A stretch of 38,923 nucleotides of DNA from Williamsia sp. (GCA_015069695.1 JADCRZ010000051.1:1-38923); one strand, 5' to 3'; shown: positions 1 through 8,206, numbered from the stretch's first letter. A program made the numbers and translations. Notes: generated from the sequence alone by a model not told the origin.

Positions 1-101
1 CCTTGATTTTTTTGCTTCTTTTTGCATCAAGGCAAAAAGAAGACGGAGTGCTCACTCAGCCTTGACTTTTTTGGTTCTTTTTGCGTCAAGGCAAAAAGAA
101 C
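1..101. repeat. Two tandem copies of a structured 42-base repeat
   Basis: Copy 1 is 1-42 and copy 2 is 60-101, separated by 17 bases. Each copy can form a perfect 11-bp hairpin (15-25 with 32-42; 74-84 with 91-101) with a six-base loop. In each copy the first seven bases are also complementary to that loop plus one stem base (1-7 with 26-32; 60-66 with 85-91). The copies differ at four positions, and these form two base pairs that change together. A related, inverted and shortened copy lies at 38413-38444. The function is unknown; a terminator or RNA element is possible. Confidence 0.85.
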
Positions 102-118
102 ATGCATATTTTTACCTC

Positions 119-877
119 ATGCAAATCCCCCCGGCCAAGAAAATCTATTTTCTCTCTGACTTTCACCTGGGTGCGCCTGATTATGAGCGGAGTCTTGCCA
201 GGGAAAAACGCATCGTGGCCTTTTTGGAACAGGCCCGGCAAGACGCAGCAGCGATCTTTATTGTGGGTGACATCTTTGATTTCTGGTATGAATACAAAAC
301 CGTTGTACCCAAAGGCTATACCCGCCTGCTGGGAAAGCTGGCTGAAATAACAGACAGCGGCATAGCCGTGTATGTTTTTGTAGGCAACCACGATATGTGG
401 ATGAGCGGCTATTTTGAAAAAGAATTAAACATTCCGGTGTATCACGAACCAAAGACTTTCCATTTTAATGAAAAAAGTTTTTTGATCGGGCATGGAGACG
501 GGCTGGGACCAGGCGATCACCGCTACAAGTTTTTAAAAAAGATTTTCCGCAGTCCGCTATGTCAATGGCTGTTTGGCATACTGCATCCATCCTGGGGGAT
601 CGGGCTGGCCAATTATTTCAGCAGGAAGAGCCGACAATCGACGGGAGAAAAAGACCAGCATTTTCTGGGTGAAGACAAGGAATGGCTTATCATCTACAGC
701 AAAGAAGTTCTACAGCAGCAGCACTATGATTTTTTTGTCTTTGGTCACCGGCACCTGCCGCTCGACATCTCACTCAATGGCACAAGCCGCTACATCAATT
801 TGGGCGACTGGATCCGCTACTTCAGCTTTGCTGTTTTTGATGGCCAGGATTTGTCCCTTCAATACCACCAGCTGTGA
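119..877 (+). CDS. lpxH: UDP-2,3-diacylglucosamine diphosphatase (LpxH-type)
   Basis: This is a 252-residue calcineurin-like metallophosphoesterase. It is expected to hydrolyse UDP-2,3-diacylglucosamine to lipid X and UMP at the inner membrane in lipid A synthesis. The family metal-ligand motifs occur in order: DFH (14-16), GDIFDFW (50-56), GNHD (89-92), HGDG (near 125) and GHRH (near 211). The GDxFDxW form points to LpxH rather than a generic phosphoesterase. I chose the ATG at 119 because an upstream TTG at 62 would place the N-terminus inside the repeat at 60-101. The stop overlaps the next gene's GTG by 4 bases, suggesting translational coupling. Confidence 0.85.
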   Translation: MQIPPAKKIYFLSDFHLGAPDYERSLAREKRIVAFLEQARQDAAAIFIVGDIFDFWYEYKTVVPKGYTRLLGKLAEITDSGIAVYVFVGNHDMWMSGYFEKELNIPVYHEPKTFHFNEKSFLIGHGDGLGPGDHRYKFLKKIFRSPLCQWLFGILHPSWGIGLANYFSRKSRQSTGEKDQHFLGEDKEWLIIYSKEVLQQQHYDFFVFGHRHLPLDISLNGTSRYINLGDWIRYFSFAVFDGQDLSLQYHQL

Positions 878-1683
878 AAAAAATCCTCCTCTTCTTCTGC
901 ATACAATGGATGACCCTTTGCTGCCTGGCGCAATACGATACAGCGCTGTTGAAGCCAGTCAGAACCATCCGGGGCGACTATGCCGATTTTACCATAGACA
1001 ACCTGGGGAATTTTTACGTGCTTACCCAAAGCAATCAACTAAAAAAGTTAAGTCCTGCCGGCGATTCTATCAGCGTATACAATGATGTAAAAAGATTTGG
1101 AAAAGTATATGCCATTGATGCCACCAACCCGTTGAAGCTTTTATTGTACTACAAAGACTTCGGCACCATCGTGGTGCTTGACCGTTTTCTGAATGTGCGT
1201 ACGACCATCAACCTGCGTGCGCACAACCTCTTCCAGGTAAAAGCCGTGAGTCAATCCTACGACAACAATATCTGGCTATACGATGAACAGGAGGCCCGGT
1301 TAAAAAAACTGGACGAAGAAGGAAACCTGCTTGTTCAGTTTACAGATCTCAGGCAAGTGATTGAGCCTACGCCTTCTCCAACCAAACTTGTTGACCAGGA
1401 CCGGCTTTTGTATCTCTATGATCCGGCTACAGGCTTGTTTATTTTTGACTATTTCGGCACTTTGAAAACAAAGCTGGCGCTTACCGGATGGCAGGATTTT
1501 CAGGTGGTTGACAACAAAGTATTTGGCAGGAAGAACGGTGTGCTGCAACAGTACCAGCCTGGCTCGCTCCAGCTAAAAGAATTTCCCCTGGGTGCCGGCC
1601 TTGCCGGAATAGACAAGCTGATCATTTCTACCCGCTATATATACTGCTTGCGGGGAGGCGCTATACAGGTGTATAGTTTTTAA
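874..1683 (+). CDS. Secreted protein of unknown function, propeller-like
   Basis: I do not recognise a named family. The 269-residue product begins with a signal peptide (MKKILLFFC then a hydrophobic run, likely cleaved after CLAQ near residue 20). The rest contains irregular beta-strand repeats of the form 'DNLGNFYVL', 'DATNPLKLLLY' and 'DPATGLFIFDYFG', suggesting a six- or seven-bladed propeller in the periplasm or on the surface. It starts at GTG, overlapping the lpxH stop by 4 bases (GTGA), so it is probably translated with lpxH. A direct role in lipid A synthesis is not evident from the sequence. Confidence 0.7.
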   Translation: MKKILLFFCIQWMTLCCLAQYDTALLKPVRTIRGDYADFTIDNLGNFYVLTQSNQLKKLSPAGDSISVYNDVKRFGKVYAIDATNPLKLLLYYKDFGTIVVLDRFLNVRTTINLRAHNLFQVKAVSQSYDNNIWLYDEQEARLKKLDEEGNLLVQFTDLRQVIEPTPSPTKLVDQDRLLYLYDPATGLFIFDYFGTLKTKLALTGWQDFQVVDNKVFGRKNGVLQQYQPGSLQLKEFPLGAGLAGIDKLIISTRYIYCLRGGAIQVYSF

Positions 1684-1687
1684 CTAG

Positions 1688-1695
1688 TACTTTTG
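1688..1695 (+). promoter_or_regulatory. Possible -7 promoter element upstream of the MscS gene
   Basis: TACTTTTG matches the Bacteroidota TAnnTTTG -7 consensus, 23 bases before the ATG. No good TTTG-like -33 box lies at the usual distance, so the channel gene may instead be read through from lpxH. Confidence 0.3.
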
Positions 1696-1718
1696 CAGCT
1701 TTATTCAGGGCCTATCTT

Positions 1719-2825
1719 ATGCGATCATTTCTGCAAACTGTTTATCTCGACAATACAATAGAAAGCTACCTGGTTTGCCTGGGCGCTATCCTGCTTGTAT
1801 TGCTGTTGAACAGGTATCTCTCCAGGTATATCAGTGCGGCTTTTTTCAGGGTGCTGAACCGCACTTCGTTGCACATCCAGCGCGAAACATTTATCCGGCT
1901 GCTGAGAGGTCCGATCAATGTGTTCCTGCTGCTGCTGGTTGTGTTTCTTACGTTCGACAAGCTTAATTTTCCAAGGGTTCTGCAATTTACCATCCATCGC
2001 ATTTCTTTTCGCCAGATCATTGACTCAACGGGGAATGCAGCACTTACTGTTGCATTTACCTGGCTCCTGCTCAGGCTGATTGATTTTATCGCAAGCGTGT
2101 TGCAACAAAGAGCCGATCTGACCCAAACGCCGACAGACAACCAGCTGGTTGTTTTTTTCAAAGACTTTTTAAAGGTCATTGTTATTTTTATCGGGTTGCT
2201 TTTGCTGATCCGCTTTACATTTTACAAAGACGTGGCCACGCTGCTGGCGGGCTTTGGCATTGTAGGTGCGGCGCTGGCATTGGCTGCAAGAGAAAGCCTG
2301 GAAAATTTAATTGCTTCGTTCATTATTTTTTTTGACAAGCCCTTTTACCCGGGCGACATCGTGAAAGTACAAGGCATTACCGGCACCGTTGAGCGCATCG
2401 GTCTGCGCAGCACCCGCATCCGCACCGACCAGAAAACCTATGTAACCGTTCCCAATAAACAGATGGTAGATACCATCCTCGATAATCTTTCGCTTCGCAC
2501 CCAGCGCCGTGGATTTCTGGCGCTGGAAATCAACTCATCCTCCTCTTATGATCAAGTGAATGAACTACTGCAGGAAATTGAACAGATAACCCTTGCCAGA
2601 AAAGACCGGATCGTAAATCATAGCGTGGTATTGGCCGACATCAACAAGAACAGCTATGTAATACAGGTTGAATACTTCACCGGTCCCGTTCCCATGGAAG
2701 AGTTTAACCGGGTAAGGCAGCAGTTGAACTTATCTATTATCCGGTATATGGAAGAAAAAGGGATCAAGCTGGCATCGAAAGAAGAGATCGTACTGGCGCA
2801 GCAAGCAGCCAGCCGTGAGGAGTAA
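1719..2825 (+). CDS. Mechanosensitive ion channel, MscS family
   Basis: The 368-residue inner-membrane protein is expected to open under membrane tension and release solutes on osmotic downshock. Hydrophobic segments lie near residues 16-32, 66-80, 107-127 and 151-168. They are followed by the glycine/alanine-rich pore helix (about 173-205, including GFGIVGAALALAARESLENL) and the MscS beta domain (about 207-250, with FYPGDIVKV and GTVERIGLRSTRIRT). It is longer than E. coli MscS (286 residues) because of extra N-terminal helices. It follows the preceding gene by 35 bases on the same strand and may share its transcript. Confidence 0.9.
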   Translation: MRSFLQTVYLDNTIESYLVCLGAILLVLLLNRYLSRYISAAFFRVLNRTSLHIQRETFIRLLRGPINVFLLLLVVFLTFDKLNFPRVLQFTIHRISFRQIIDSTGNAALTVAFTWLLLRLIDFIASVLQQRADLTQTPTDNQLVVFFKDFLKVIVIFIGLLLLIRFTFYKDVATLLAGFGIVGAALALAARESLENLIASFIIFFDKPFYPGDIVKVQGITGTVERIGLRSTRIRTDQKTYVTVPNKQMVDTILDNLSLRTQRRGFLALEINSSSSYDQVNELLQEIEQITLARKDRIVNHSVVLADINKNSYVIQVEYFTGPVPMEEFNRVRQQLNLSIIRYMEEKGIKLASKEEIVLAQQAASREE

Positions 2826-2849
2826 GCCTATACCTGCTAAGACTTGCAG

Positions 2850-3440
2850 TTATAACGAAGCCCTGATCTCCAGTAAAAAATTTCTGATCTTCTGAAGCGA
2901 TTGGATCATTTCAAATTTTTTGTTCGCTCCTGCATGCTCATCCTTTAGGTAAGATTTAGCGCCTTCGAGCGTGTACTTGCGCTGGCGCAGCAGGTGATAA
3001 ATCAGGTAAAGATTTTTGATGTCTTCCGGACGGAAAAACCGGTCACCCTTTTTATTTTTTTTGGGTTGAAGGATGTCGAACTGGTTTTCCCAAAAGCGGA
3101 TCAGGGACGCATTGATGTGAAACATTTCTACGACTTCCCCCATGGAGTAGTATTGCTTCTGAAAAAGCACCTCATCATCTGGTACATGGATCAGATCGGC
3201 ATCTGCATCCGCATCTTTCAAAGGCTTGCGGCCTCTTTTAGCTGAAATCGGTTTTATAAGAGAAGGATCTTTTGCCTTTTTTTTGCGCCCCTTTTGTGAT
3301 CCTTTTTCAGCAGGCATTGGCTTCTCTGCAACCCGTTTTTTTGCAGGGGTTGCCAGATCGCCGAAGTCAAGGATGGTTTGAGCAGAAGGCAAAACGATTT
3401 TTTCATAAAGATAGGAAATACTTACCGGGCTTTCTATCAA
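2850..3440 (-). CDS. MerR-family transcriptional regulator with basic N-terminal extension
   Basis: The C-terminal half carries a MerR winged helix-turn-helix (YYSMGEVVEMFHINASLIRFW, then FFRPEDIKNLYLIYHLL), which should bind DNA. The first ~90 residues are lysine-rich, look disordered and include an AT-hook-like KRGRKPL. No cysteine-rich metal-sensing tail is present, so the inducer is unknown. The assigned start is a TTG at 3440 that overlaps the M23 peptidase stop by 4 bases. Later ATGs exist, including one just before the HTH, so the N-terminus is uncertain. It is probably cotranscribed with the upstream peptidase. Confidence 0.8.
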   Translation of the reverse strand: MIESPVSISYLYEKIVLPSAQTILDFGDLATPAKKRVAEKPMPAEKGSQKGRKKKAKDPSLIKPISAKRGRKPLKDADADADLIHVPDDEVLFQKQYYSMGEVVEMFHINASLIRFWENQFDILQPKKNKKGDRFFRPEDIKNLYLIYHLLRQRKYTLEGAKSYLKDEHAGANKKFEMIQSLQKIRNFLLEIRASL

Positions 3441-4408
3441 TCAAAGCTCTGATTGCTGGCGGCAGCCATCTTTAACAACCGGTCAAATTGCTCAGGCGTA
3501 AGGTCGTTGTAGAAGAAATAAACAGGATCAAGCGGATGATCATTTTTATGTACTTCGTAATGGCAATGCGGGCCGGTAGACTTTCCCGTACTGCCTACAT
3601 ACCCAATGATCTCACCCCGTTTTACTTTTTGTCCGGCCCTTGCTTTTATCTTGAACATATGACCATACAGGGTTTCATAACCATAGCCATGGTTGATGAT
3701 CACATGATTGCCAAATCCGTTTCCCACATTACCGGCCAGGGTAACAGTACCATCGGCGGTTGCATAAATAGGTGTTCCCTGGGGAGCAGCAAAGTCGAGG
3801 CCGGCATGCATCTTAACGGTTTTGTACACCGGATCAATGCGGTAACCGAACCCGGAGGCAATCCGGTTCAGGTCTTTGTTGCTAACGGGTTGAATGGCAG
3901 GTGTAGAAGCAAGCAGCACTTCTTTGTTGCGCACAAAGCTTTGAATTTCTTTGAATGATTTATTCTGGAAGGCAATCCGCTTTGCCAGGTTGTTGATCGT
4001 GGAAGCGATAGAGCCGATCAGGTCGCGCTGGTCCATGTTTTGTACCATTACCAGCTCTCTTTGCGTTTCCATGGCTTTTACCCGCGCACTGTCGGGTATC
4101 GGGTTGGCCTCAAATATAGAGCGGTACACATCGTTGTCTCTTTTTTCAAGCTCATCCATTTGCTGGTCGAGCTTCTTGACATGGGAAGCCAGCTCATCAT
4201 ACCGCTCGCTAATGGCCTCATACTGTTGCTTGAGCAGTTTTTCCTTGGGAGAATCTATATAGCGAAAAGCAACAGAGACAATGATCAGGGCGCTTACCAG
4301 GGCAGAAGCAAGAAAGCCAAAGACCCGCAGGAGCTTGACGCGCAGGGGCGTTTCCAGCTTTTCATACCGGAGCGTGTTGGTATTATAATAGTATTTGATC
4401 TTCTTCAT
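3437..4408 (-). CDS. M23 family (LytM-type) peptidoglycan endopeptidase
   Basis: The 323-residue product has one N-terminal membrane helix (about 27-47), a coiled-coil region (55-160) and a C-terminal zinc LytM domain. The zinc ligands are visible as HAGLD (H201, D205) and HCH (H281, H283), with the supporting motif YGHM near 248-251. All catalytic residues are present, so it is likely an active murein endopeptidase acting in the periplasm rather than a degenerate activator. The architecture matches a widespread Bacteroidota cell-shape and division family. It is followed by an overlapping MerR-type gene on the same strand. Confidence 0.9.
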   Translation of the reverse strand: MKKIKYYYNTNTLRYEKLETPLRVKLLRVFGFLASALVSALIIVSVAFRYIDSPKEKLLKQQYEAISERYDELASHVKKLDQQMDELEKRDNDVYRSIFEANPIPDSARVKAMETQRELVMVQNMDQRDLIGSIASTINNLAKRIAFQNKSFKEIQSFVRNKEVLLASTPAIQPVSNKDLNRIASGFGYRIDPVYKTVKMHAGLDFAAPQGTPIYATADGTVTLAGNVGNGFGNHVIINHGYGYETLYGHMFKIKARAGQKVKRGEIIGYVGSTGKSTGPHCHYEVHKNDHPLDPVYFFYNDLTPEQFDRLLKMAAASNQSFD

Positions 4409-4458
4409 ATGATTCTTAACAACCAGGTGAATTGTACAAACCTACATTAAAAATGACC

Positions 4459-4604
4459 ATTGTCTGAACCATGATTTACAGGGTGGGAGGGATCCGGGGA
4501 CGTTCGTGGTTCAATCAGTAAACCACGAATATCTTTACCGGCAAGATGACCAAAGGCCAACATCCCCGGATCCATCCCATCCTGTAAATCATGGTTCAGA
4601 CAAT
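4459..4604. repeat. Long inverted repeat, dispersed family (element A)
   Basis: The left arm (4459-4504) and right arm (4559-4604) are complementary at 43 of 46 positions. The arms begin CTGAACCATGATTTACAGG reading inward. The 54-base interior contains a smaller hairpin (4503-4511 with 4521-4529, 9 bp). The element lies between the divergent M23 and PDZ genes. A second member with similar arms but a different interior is at 14365-14541, and a single arm is at 38733-38770. No open reading frame inside it is credible. Confidence 0.9.
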
Positions 4605-4630
4605 AAAATTAAAGTTAACATTTCCGAAAA

Positions 4631-4661
4631 TTTTCGTATTTCACAAAAACCACTATATTTG
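4631..4661 (+). promoter_or_regulatory. Promoter of the PDZ-protein gene, overlapping a palindrome
   Basis: TATATTTG (4654-4661) matches the TAnnTTTG -7 consensus exactly, and a TTTTCG -33-like box lies at 4631-4636 with a 17-base spacer. A perfect 12-base palindrome, CGAAAATTTTCG (4625-4636), covers the -33 region and could be an operator. Transcription should start near 4668, about 43 bases before the ATG. Confidence 0.55.
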
Positions 4662-4683
4662 ATCTACGAAGCAAGACGTAGAT
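4662..4683 (+). other. Hairpin at the start of the PDZ-gene leader
   Basis: ATCTACG (4662-4668) and CGTAGAT (4677-4683) form a perfect 7-bp stem with an 8-base loop immediately after the -7 element. It could be an operator or an mRNA-stabilising 5' structure. Confidence 0.5.
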
Positions 4684-4710
4684 TTTATTCACATTTAAAC
4701 TGTTTTTTTT

Positions 4711-5706
4711 ATGCGCAAGCAATTTACGATTATGATAGTTATGGCCGGATTGTTCAGTTCCTATGCAAGCCAGGCCCAGCAGAGCGCTGGTGTTGGTACC
4801 ACCACTACCAACGGGTCAGATGAAATTATTATCAGAAAAAAGGGCGACAAAGACAGCAAGGTAACTGTTGAGTTCAAGGACGGGCAGGTAACAGTGAACG
4901 GAAAACCGCTGTCGGAGTACAATGGAGACGATGTATCTGTGAGCCGCAGAAGGTCTGTTACGATTGCCAGGCCGGCCACACCGGCTTCTCCTTTCCGCGG
5001 AGGAACATATAATTTTGATTACAACCAGAACCGGGGCCAAGCGTTTACCTACACAACCACTGCAAACAAGGCATTGCTGGGAGTGATGACAGAAAAAGAT
5101 GACAACGGCGCAAAGATCACCAGCGTAACAAAAAACAGTGCAGCTGAAAAAGCCGGTTTAAAAGAAGGCGATGTGATTACAAAAATCGATAACACCGCCA
5201 TCGCAACTCCGGAAGATCTTTCAAAAGCTGTTGGAAAATACAAACCGGAAGACAAAGCCACTATTACCTACAGGCGTGACAAAAAAGAACAGAAAGCAAC
5301 GGCTACCCTTGAAAAAAGAAAAGACGGAGGCGTTTTCTACTCAGATGGACTCAACAATCCCAATTTTAATTTCGACATGCTGACCCCGGGGCAGGATGGA
5401 AACTGGAACATGGTATTGCGGGGAAATAATCTGCGGCTGGGTATCAAAGCCCAGGACACCGAAGATGGAAAGGGTGTGAAAGTACTGGATGTAGACGATG
5501 ATTCCAATGCTGCCAAAGCAGGCATCAAGGAAGGTGATGTGATCACGGATTTTGATGGCGATAAGGTAAACAGCGTATCTGACCTGATGGAAGCAGCAAA
5601 AGATATGAAGGACAAGAGCAGCATCAAAGTAAAGCTGAGCCGGGACGGAAAATCCCAGGAAGTCGACATCAGGGTTCCAAAGAGATTGAGAACTGCGAAC
5701 CTGTAA
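4711..5706 (+). CDS. Secreted protein with two PDZ domains and no protease domain
   Basis: The 331-residue product has a signal peptide (likely cut after QAQ near residue 23), a charged N-terminal segment (36-90), and two PDZ domains (about 120-200 and 240-322). Both PDZ domains carry the family core, AEKAGLKEGDVITKID and AAKAGIKEGDVITDFDG. HtrA/DegP-like PDZ pairs normally follow a serine protease domain, but none is present here, so it is probably a periplasmic adaptor or chaperone-like protein. It has its own promoter and a strong terminator (5742-5768), indicating a single-gene transcript. Its partner is unknown. Confidence 0.85.
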   Translation: MRKQFTIMIVMAGLFSSYASQAQQSAGVGTTTTNGSDEIIIRKKGDKDSKVTVEFKDGQVTVNGKPLSEYNGDDVSVSRRRSVTIARPATPASPFRGGTYNFDYNQNRGQAFTYTTTANKALLGVMTEKDDNGAKITSVTKNSAAEKAGLKEGDVITKIDNTAIATPEDLSKAVGKYKPEDKATITYRRDKKEQKATATLEKRKDGGVFYSDGLNNPNFNFDMLTPGQDGNWNMVLRGNNLRLGIKAQDTEDGKGVKVLDVDDDSNAAKAGIKEGDVITDFDGDKVNSVSDLMEAAKDMKDKSSIKVKLSRDGKSQEVDIRVPKRLRTANL

Positions 5707-5741
5707 GGAGAACCTGTTAACAACTTCTTGCCTGCAGTAAC

Positions 5742-5768
5742 AGCCCCACCTCAGTGTGGGGCTTTTTT
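5742..5768 (+). terminator. Intrinsic terminator of the PDZ-protein gene
   Basis: The stem AGCCCCAC/GTGGGGCT (5742-5749 with 5756-5763) with a 6-base loop is followed by a T run to 5768, 36 bases after the stop codon. Confidence 0.9.
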
Positions 5769-5966
5769 ACAGCCCCTTTCCTGGTTATCCATCCCCATCA
5801 TCTACCTGATCAGATTTAGTTCCGCATAGCCAAACAAGGTGATTGCCACATCCAGCTCGTGATCCCGGCAAATTGAGAGCGGGTGATTTAACTGTATAGA
5901 AAGCAGAAAAACACGGCAATCGCCCAATAACCCGGAAGCGACCTTTGGCTTTCTAATCCGGGTAAT

Positions 5967-6926
5967 ATGATGAAGCGCTGGATCAATGATTATTTTTCTT
6001 TTACCAGGAAGGAACGCACAGCTGTGCTGATCCTTCTTTTTCTGATCCTGATCATTGGCGTGCTTCCGGCTTTGCTTCCCCAAAAACAGGACAAGCTGGA
6101 TAGAGCCGCCCTGCTCCAGTTTGAACAAGACCTTGGGCGGCTCAAACCCATGCTGAAAGATTCTTTCCGCGGTGCGGAATATAGAAAGTCTTCGCCCAAT
6201 ATACCTTATCGATCCCGGTATGATCCCCTCTCTTCTCCCGCTACCCTCTTTTATTTTGATCCCAATACCCTCCCCGTAGCGGGCTGGGTGAAATTAGGGG
6301 TGCGGGAAAAAACGGCGCTTACGATCCAGCATTACCTGGAAAAAGGCGGCAGGTTCAAAAACGCGGAAGACATTGCAAAGATTTATGGTTTGCGCAATGG
6401 CGAAGCTGAAAGACTTATTCCTTATGTCCGCCTGATCCAGCCGCAAAAAGAAGCAGAGCCAGATCCCGCTCATACCTTCACCCCTCTCCGCACCCCTGCC
6501 CGGCCCGCCAAACCTGCTTATGCTGATCTGCACATCGACATCAACCGGACCGATTCTGCTACGCTTGAACTTCTTCCGGGCATTGGCCCCCGGCTGGCTG
6601 CCCGCATCATCAGTTTCAGGGATAAGCTGGGTGGTTTTTATGCAGTGGAGCAATTGGCAGAAACCTATGGTCTGCCGGATTCTACGTTTCAAAAGATAAA
6701 ATCTTATTTACAAGCTCCCTCTCCCCTGCTAACAACCATCAACATCAACACGGCTGATGCAGAGCAGCTCAGGCAGCATCCTTATATCCGGTGGAGCGGC
6801 GCCAACAGCATTGTTCAATACCGGCGGCAGCACGGTCCATTTAAAACCCGGGAAGAACTTTTACAGGTTGCAGCCATTCCGCCTGAACTTGGTAAAAAGC
6901 TCTTGTTTTATGTCACAGTAGAGTAG
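5967..6926 (+). CDS. Membrane-anchored helix-hairpin-helix protein, ComEA-like
   Basis: The 319-residue product has an N-terminal basic segment (RWINDYFSFTRKERT) and one membrane helix (about 18-36). It then has several helix-hairpin-helix units, including LELLPGIGPRLAARIISFR and a following INTADAEQL repeat. Such units bind DNA backbone without sequence preference, as in ComEA. The family is common in Bacteroidota, usually annotated only as a helix-hairpin-helix domain protein; a role in DNA uptake is plausible but unproven. Two adjacent ATGs (5967, 5970) are possible starts. The 198 bases upstream hold only the previous terminator and a 7-bp inverted repeat around CCCGGA/TCCGGG. Confidence 0.85.
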   Translation: MMKRWINDYFSFTRKERTAVLILLFLILIIGVLPALLPQKQDKLDRAALLQFEQDLGRLKPMLKDSFRGAEYRKSSPNIPYRSRYDPLSSPATLFYFDPNTLPVAGWVKLGVREKTALTIQHYLEKGGRFKNAEDIAKIYGLRNGEAERLIPYVRLIQPQKEAEPDPAHTFTPLRTPARPAKPAYADLHIDINRTDSATLELLPGIGPRLAARIISFRDKLGGFYAVEQLAETYGLPDSTFQKIKSYLQAPSPLLTTININTADAEQLRQHPYIRWSGANSIVQYRRQHGPFKTREELLQVAAIPPELGKKLLFYVTVE

Positions 6927-7040
6927 TCAAGGTTAAAAAATTATTATCTTTTTTTGCTAACGGTTGTTAGTTTAAATAAAAAGAATAGTTACCTTGTGCT
7001 TGCTTTACAGGATAACCCCTATAGAGGGTCATTGGTTACT

Positions 7041-8183
7041 ATGGACTTTGAAATTGCAGAACTTACGCAGCAGGTAAAACAAGTCGCCAAAGACTTTGCC
7101 AGCCAATATATCAAGCCCCATGTAATGGAGTGGGATGAGAGCCAGCACTTTCCGCTGGAGGTATTTCAGGAATTGGGAAAATTGGGGTTGATGGGTGTGC
7201 TGGTGCCGGAAGAATATGGCGGCGCAGGACTTTCTTATTTCGAATACGTACAGGTTATACAGGAAATTGCAAAAGTGTGTGGTGGTATCGGTTTGAGTGT
7301 GGCAGCACACAACTCCCTGTGCATTGGTCATATCCTGAACTTTGGAACGGAAGAACAAAAACAGAAGTACCTGCCCAAACTGTGCAATGGCGAATGGCTG
7401 GGTGCCTGGGGACTTACTGAACCCAATACCGGAAGCGATGCAGGCAATATGCGCTGTGTAGCCCGCCAGGAAGAGGATGAGTGGGTGCTGGATGGAACAA
7501 AATGCTGGATCACGCATGGTAACAGCGCACATATTGCTGTCGTTATCTGCAGAACCGGTGAGCCGCGCACCAAAGACAATGCAACCGCTTTTATAGTAGA
7601 AAGGGGTATGGAAGGTCTGCGGGCAGGCAAAAAAGAAAACAAGCTGGGTATGCGCGCCAGTGAAACATCCGAAATGATTTTTGACAACTGCCGGGTTCCG
7701 GATGCAAACAGGTTGGGCCCTGTGGGTGCGGGTTTTAAACAGGCCATGAAAGTGCTGGATGGCGGCCGTATTTCAATCGCCGCTTTAAGCATAGGCATCG
7801 CCCAGGGTGCTTACGAAGCAGCTACCCAGTATGCCAAAGAACGCCAGCAGTTTGGCCAACCCATTGCGAACTTCCAGGGCATCTCTTTCAAGCTGGCCGA
7901 TATGGCCACTGAGATCACAGCTGCAGAACTGCTGACCTTGCAGGCAGCTGACCTGAAAAACCGGGGAGAAGATGTAACCAAACAATCAGCCATGGCGAAA
8001 TATTACGCCAGCGAAATAGCTGTCAAAACAGCCACAGAAGCCGTCCAGATCTTTGGCGGATATGGCTACACAAAAGATTTTCCGGTAGAAAAATATTATC
8101 GCGACAGCAAACTCTGCACGATCGGAGAAGGAACGTCAGAAGTACAAAAAATTGTTATTGCCAGAGAAGCAATAAAAAACTAG
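7041..8183 (+). CDS. Acyl-CoA dehydrogenase, short-chain type
   Basis: This 380-residue FAD enzyme is expected to oxidise acyl-CoA to trans-2-enoyl-CoA in fatty-acid or branched amino-acid breakdown. Visible family features are the flavin/substrate motif WGLTEPNTGSDAGNM, the C-terminal motif QIFGGYGYTKDFPVEKYYRD, and the catalytic glutamate in IGEGTSEVQ. The length and the E-G-T-S context fit butyryl/short-chain members; the exact chain length cannot be read from sequence. I chose the ATG at 7041 because an upstream TTG (6954) adds 29 residues with no counterpart in the family. A strong terminator follows at 8207-8237. Confidence 0.9.
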   Translation: MDFEIAELTQQVKQVAKDFASQYIKPHVMEWDESQHFPLEVFQELGKLGLMGVLVPEEYGGAGLSYFEYVQVIQEIAKVCGGIGLSVAAHNSLCIGHILNFGTEEQKQKYLPKLCNGEWLGAWGLTEPNTGSDAGNMRCVARQEEDEWVLDGTKCWITHGNSAHIAVVICRTGEPRTKDNATAFIVERGMEGLRAGKKENKLGMRASETSEMIFDNCRVPDANRLGPVGAGFKQAMKVLDGGRISIAALSIGIAQGAYEAATQYAKERQQFGQPIANFQGISFKLADMATEITAAELLTLQAADLKNRGEDVTKQSAMAKYYASEIAVKTATEAVQIFGGYGYTKDFPVEKYYRDSKLCTIGEGTSEVQKIVIAREAIKN

Positions 8184-8206
8184 TGCCTCTCGATTGCTTG
8201 TTATAC

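Noticed and set aside
1-101. Possible CRISPR array from the tandem repeats
   Set aside because: There are only two copies, the spacer is 17 bases and no cas genes are present.
62-118. N-terminal extension of lpxH from a TTG
   Set aside because: It would translate the structured repeat; the ATG at 119 gives the normal family start.
4506-4823. 105-residue plus-strand frame starting inside element A
   Set aside because: It begins in the repeat and runs into the PDZ gene in another frame, with no protein features.
6956-6969. Small inverted repeat CTAAC/GTTAG upstream of the acyl-CoA dehydrogenase gene as an operator
   Set aside because: Five-base arms are too short to support a specific regulator without conservation data.
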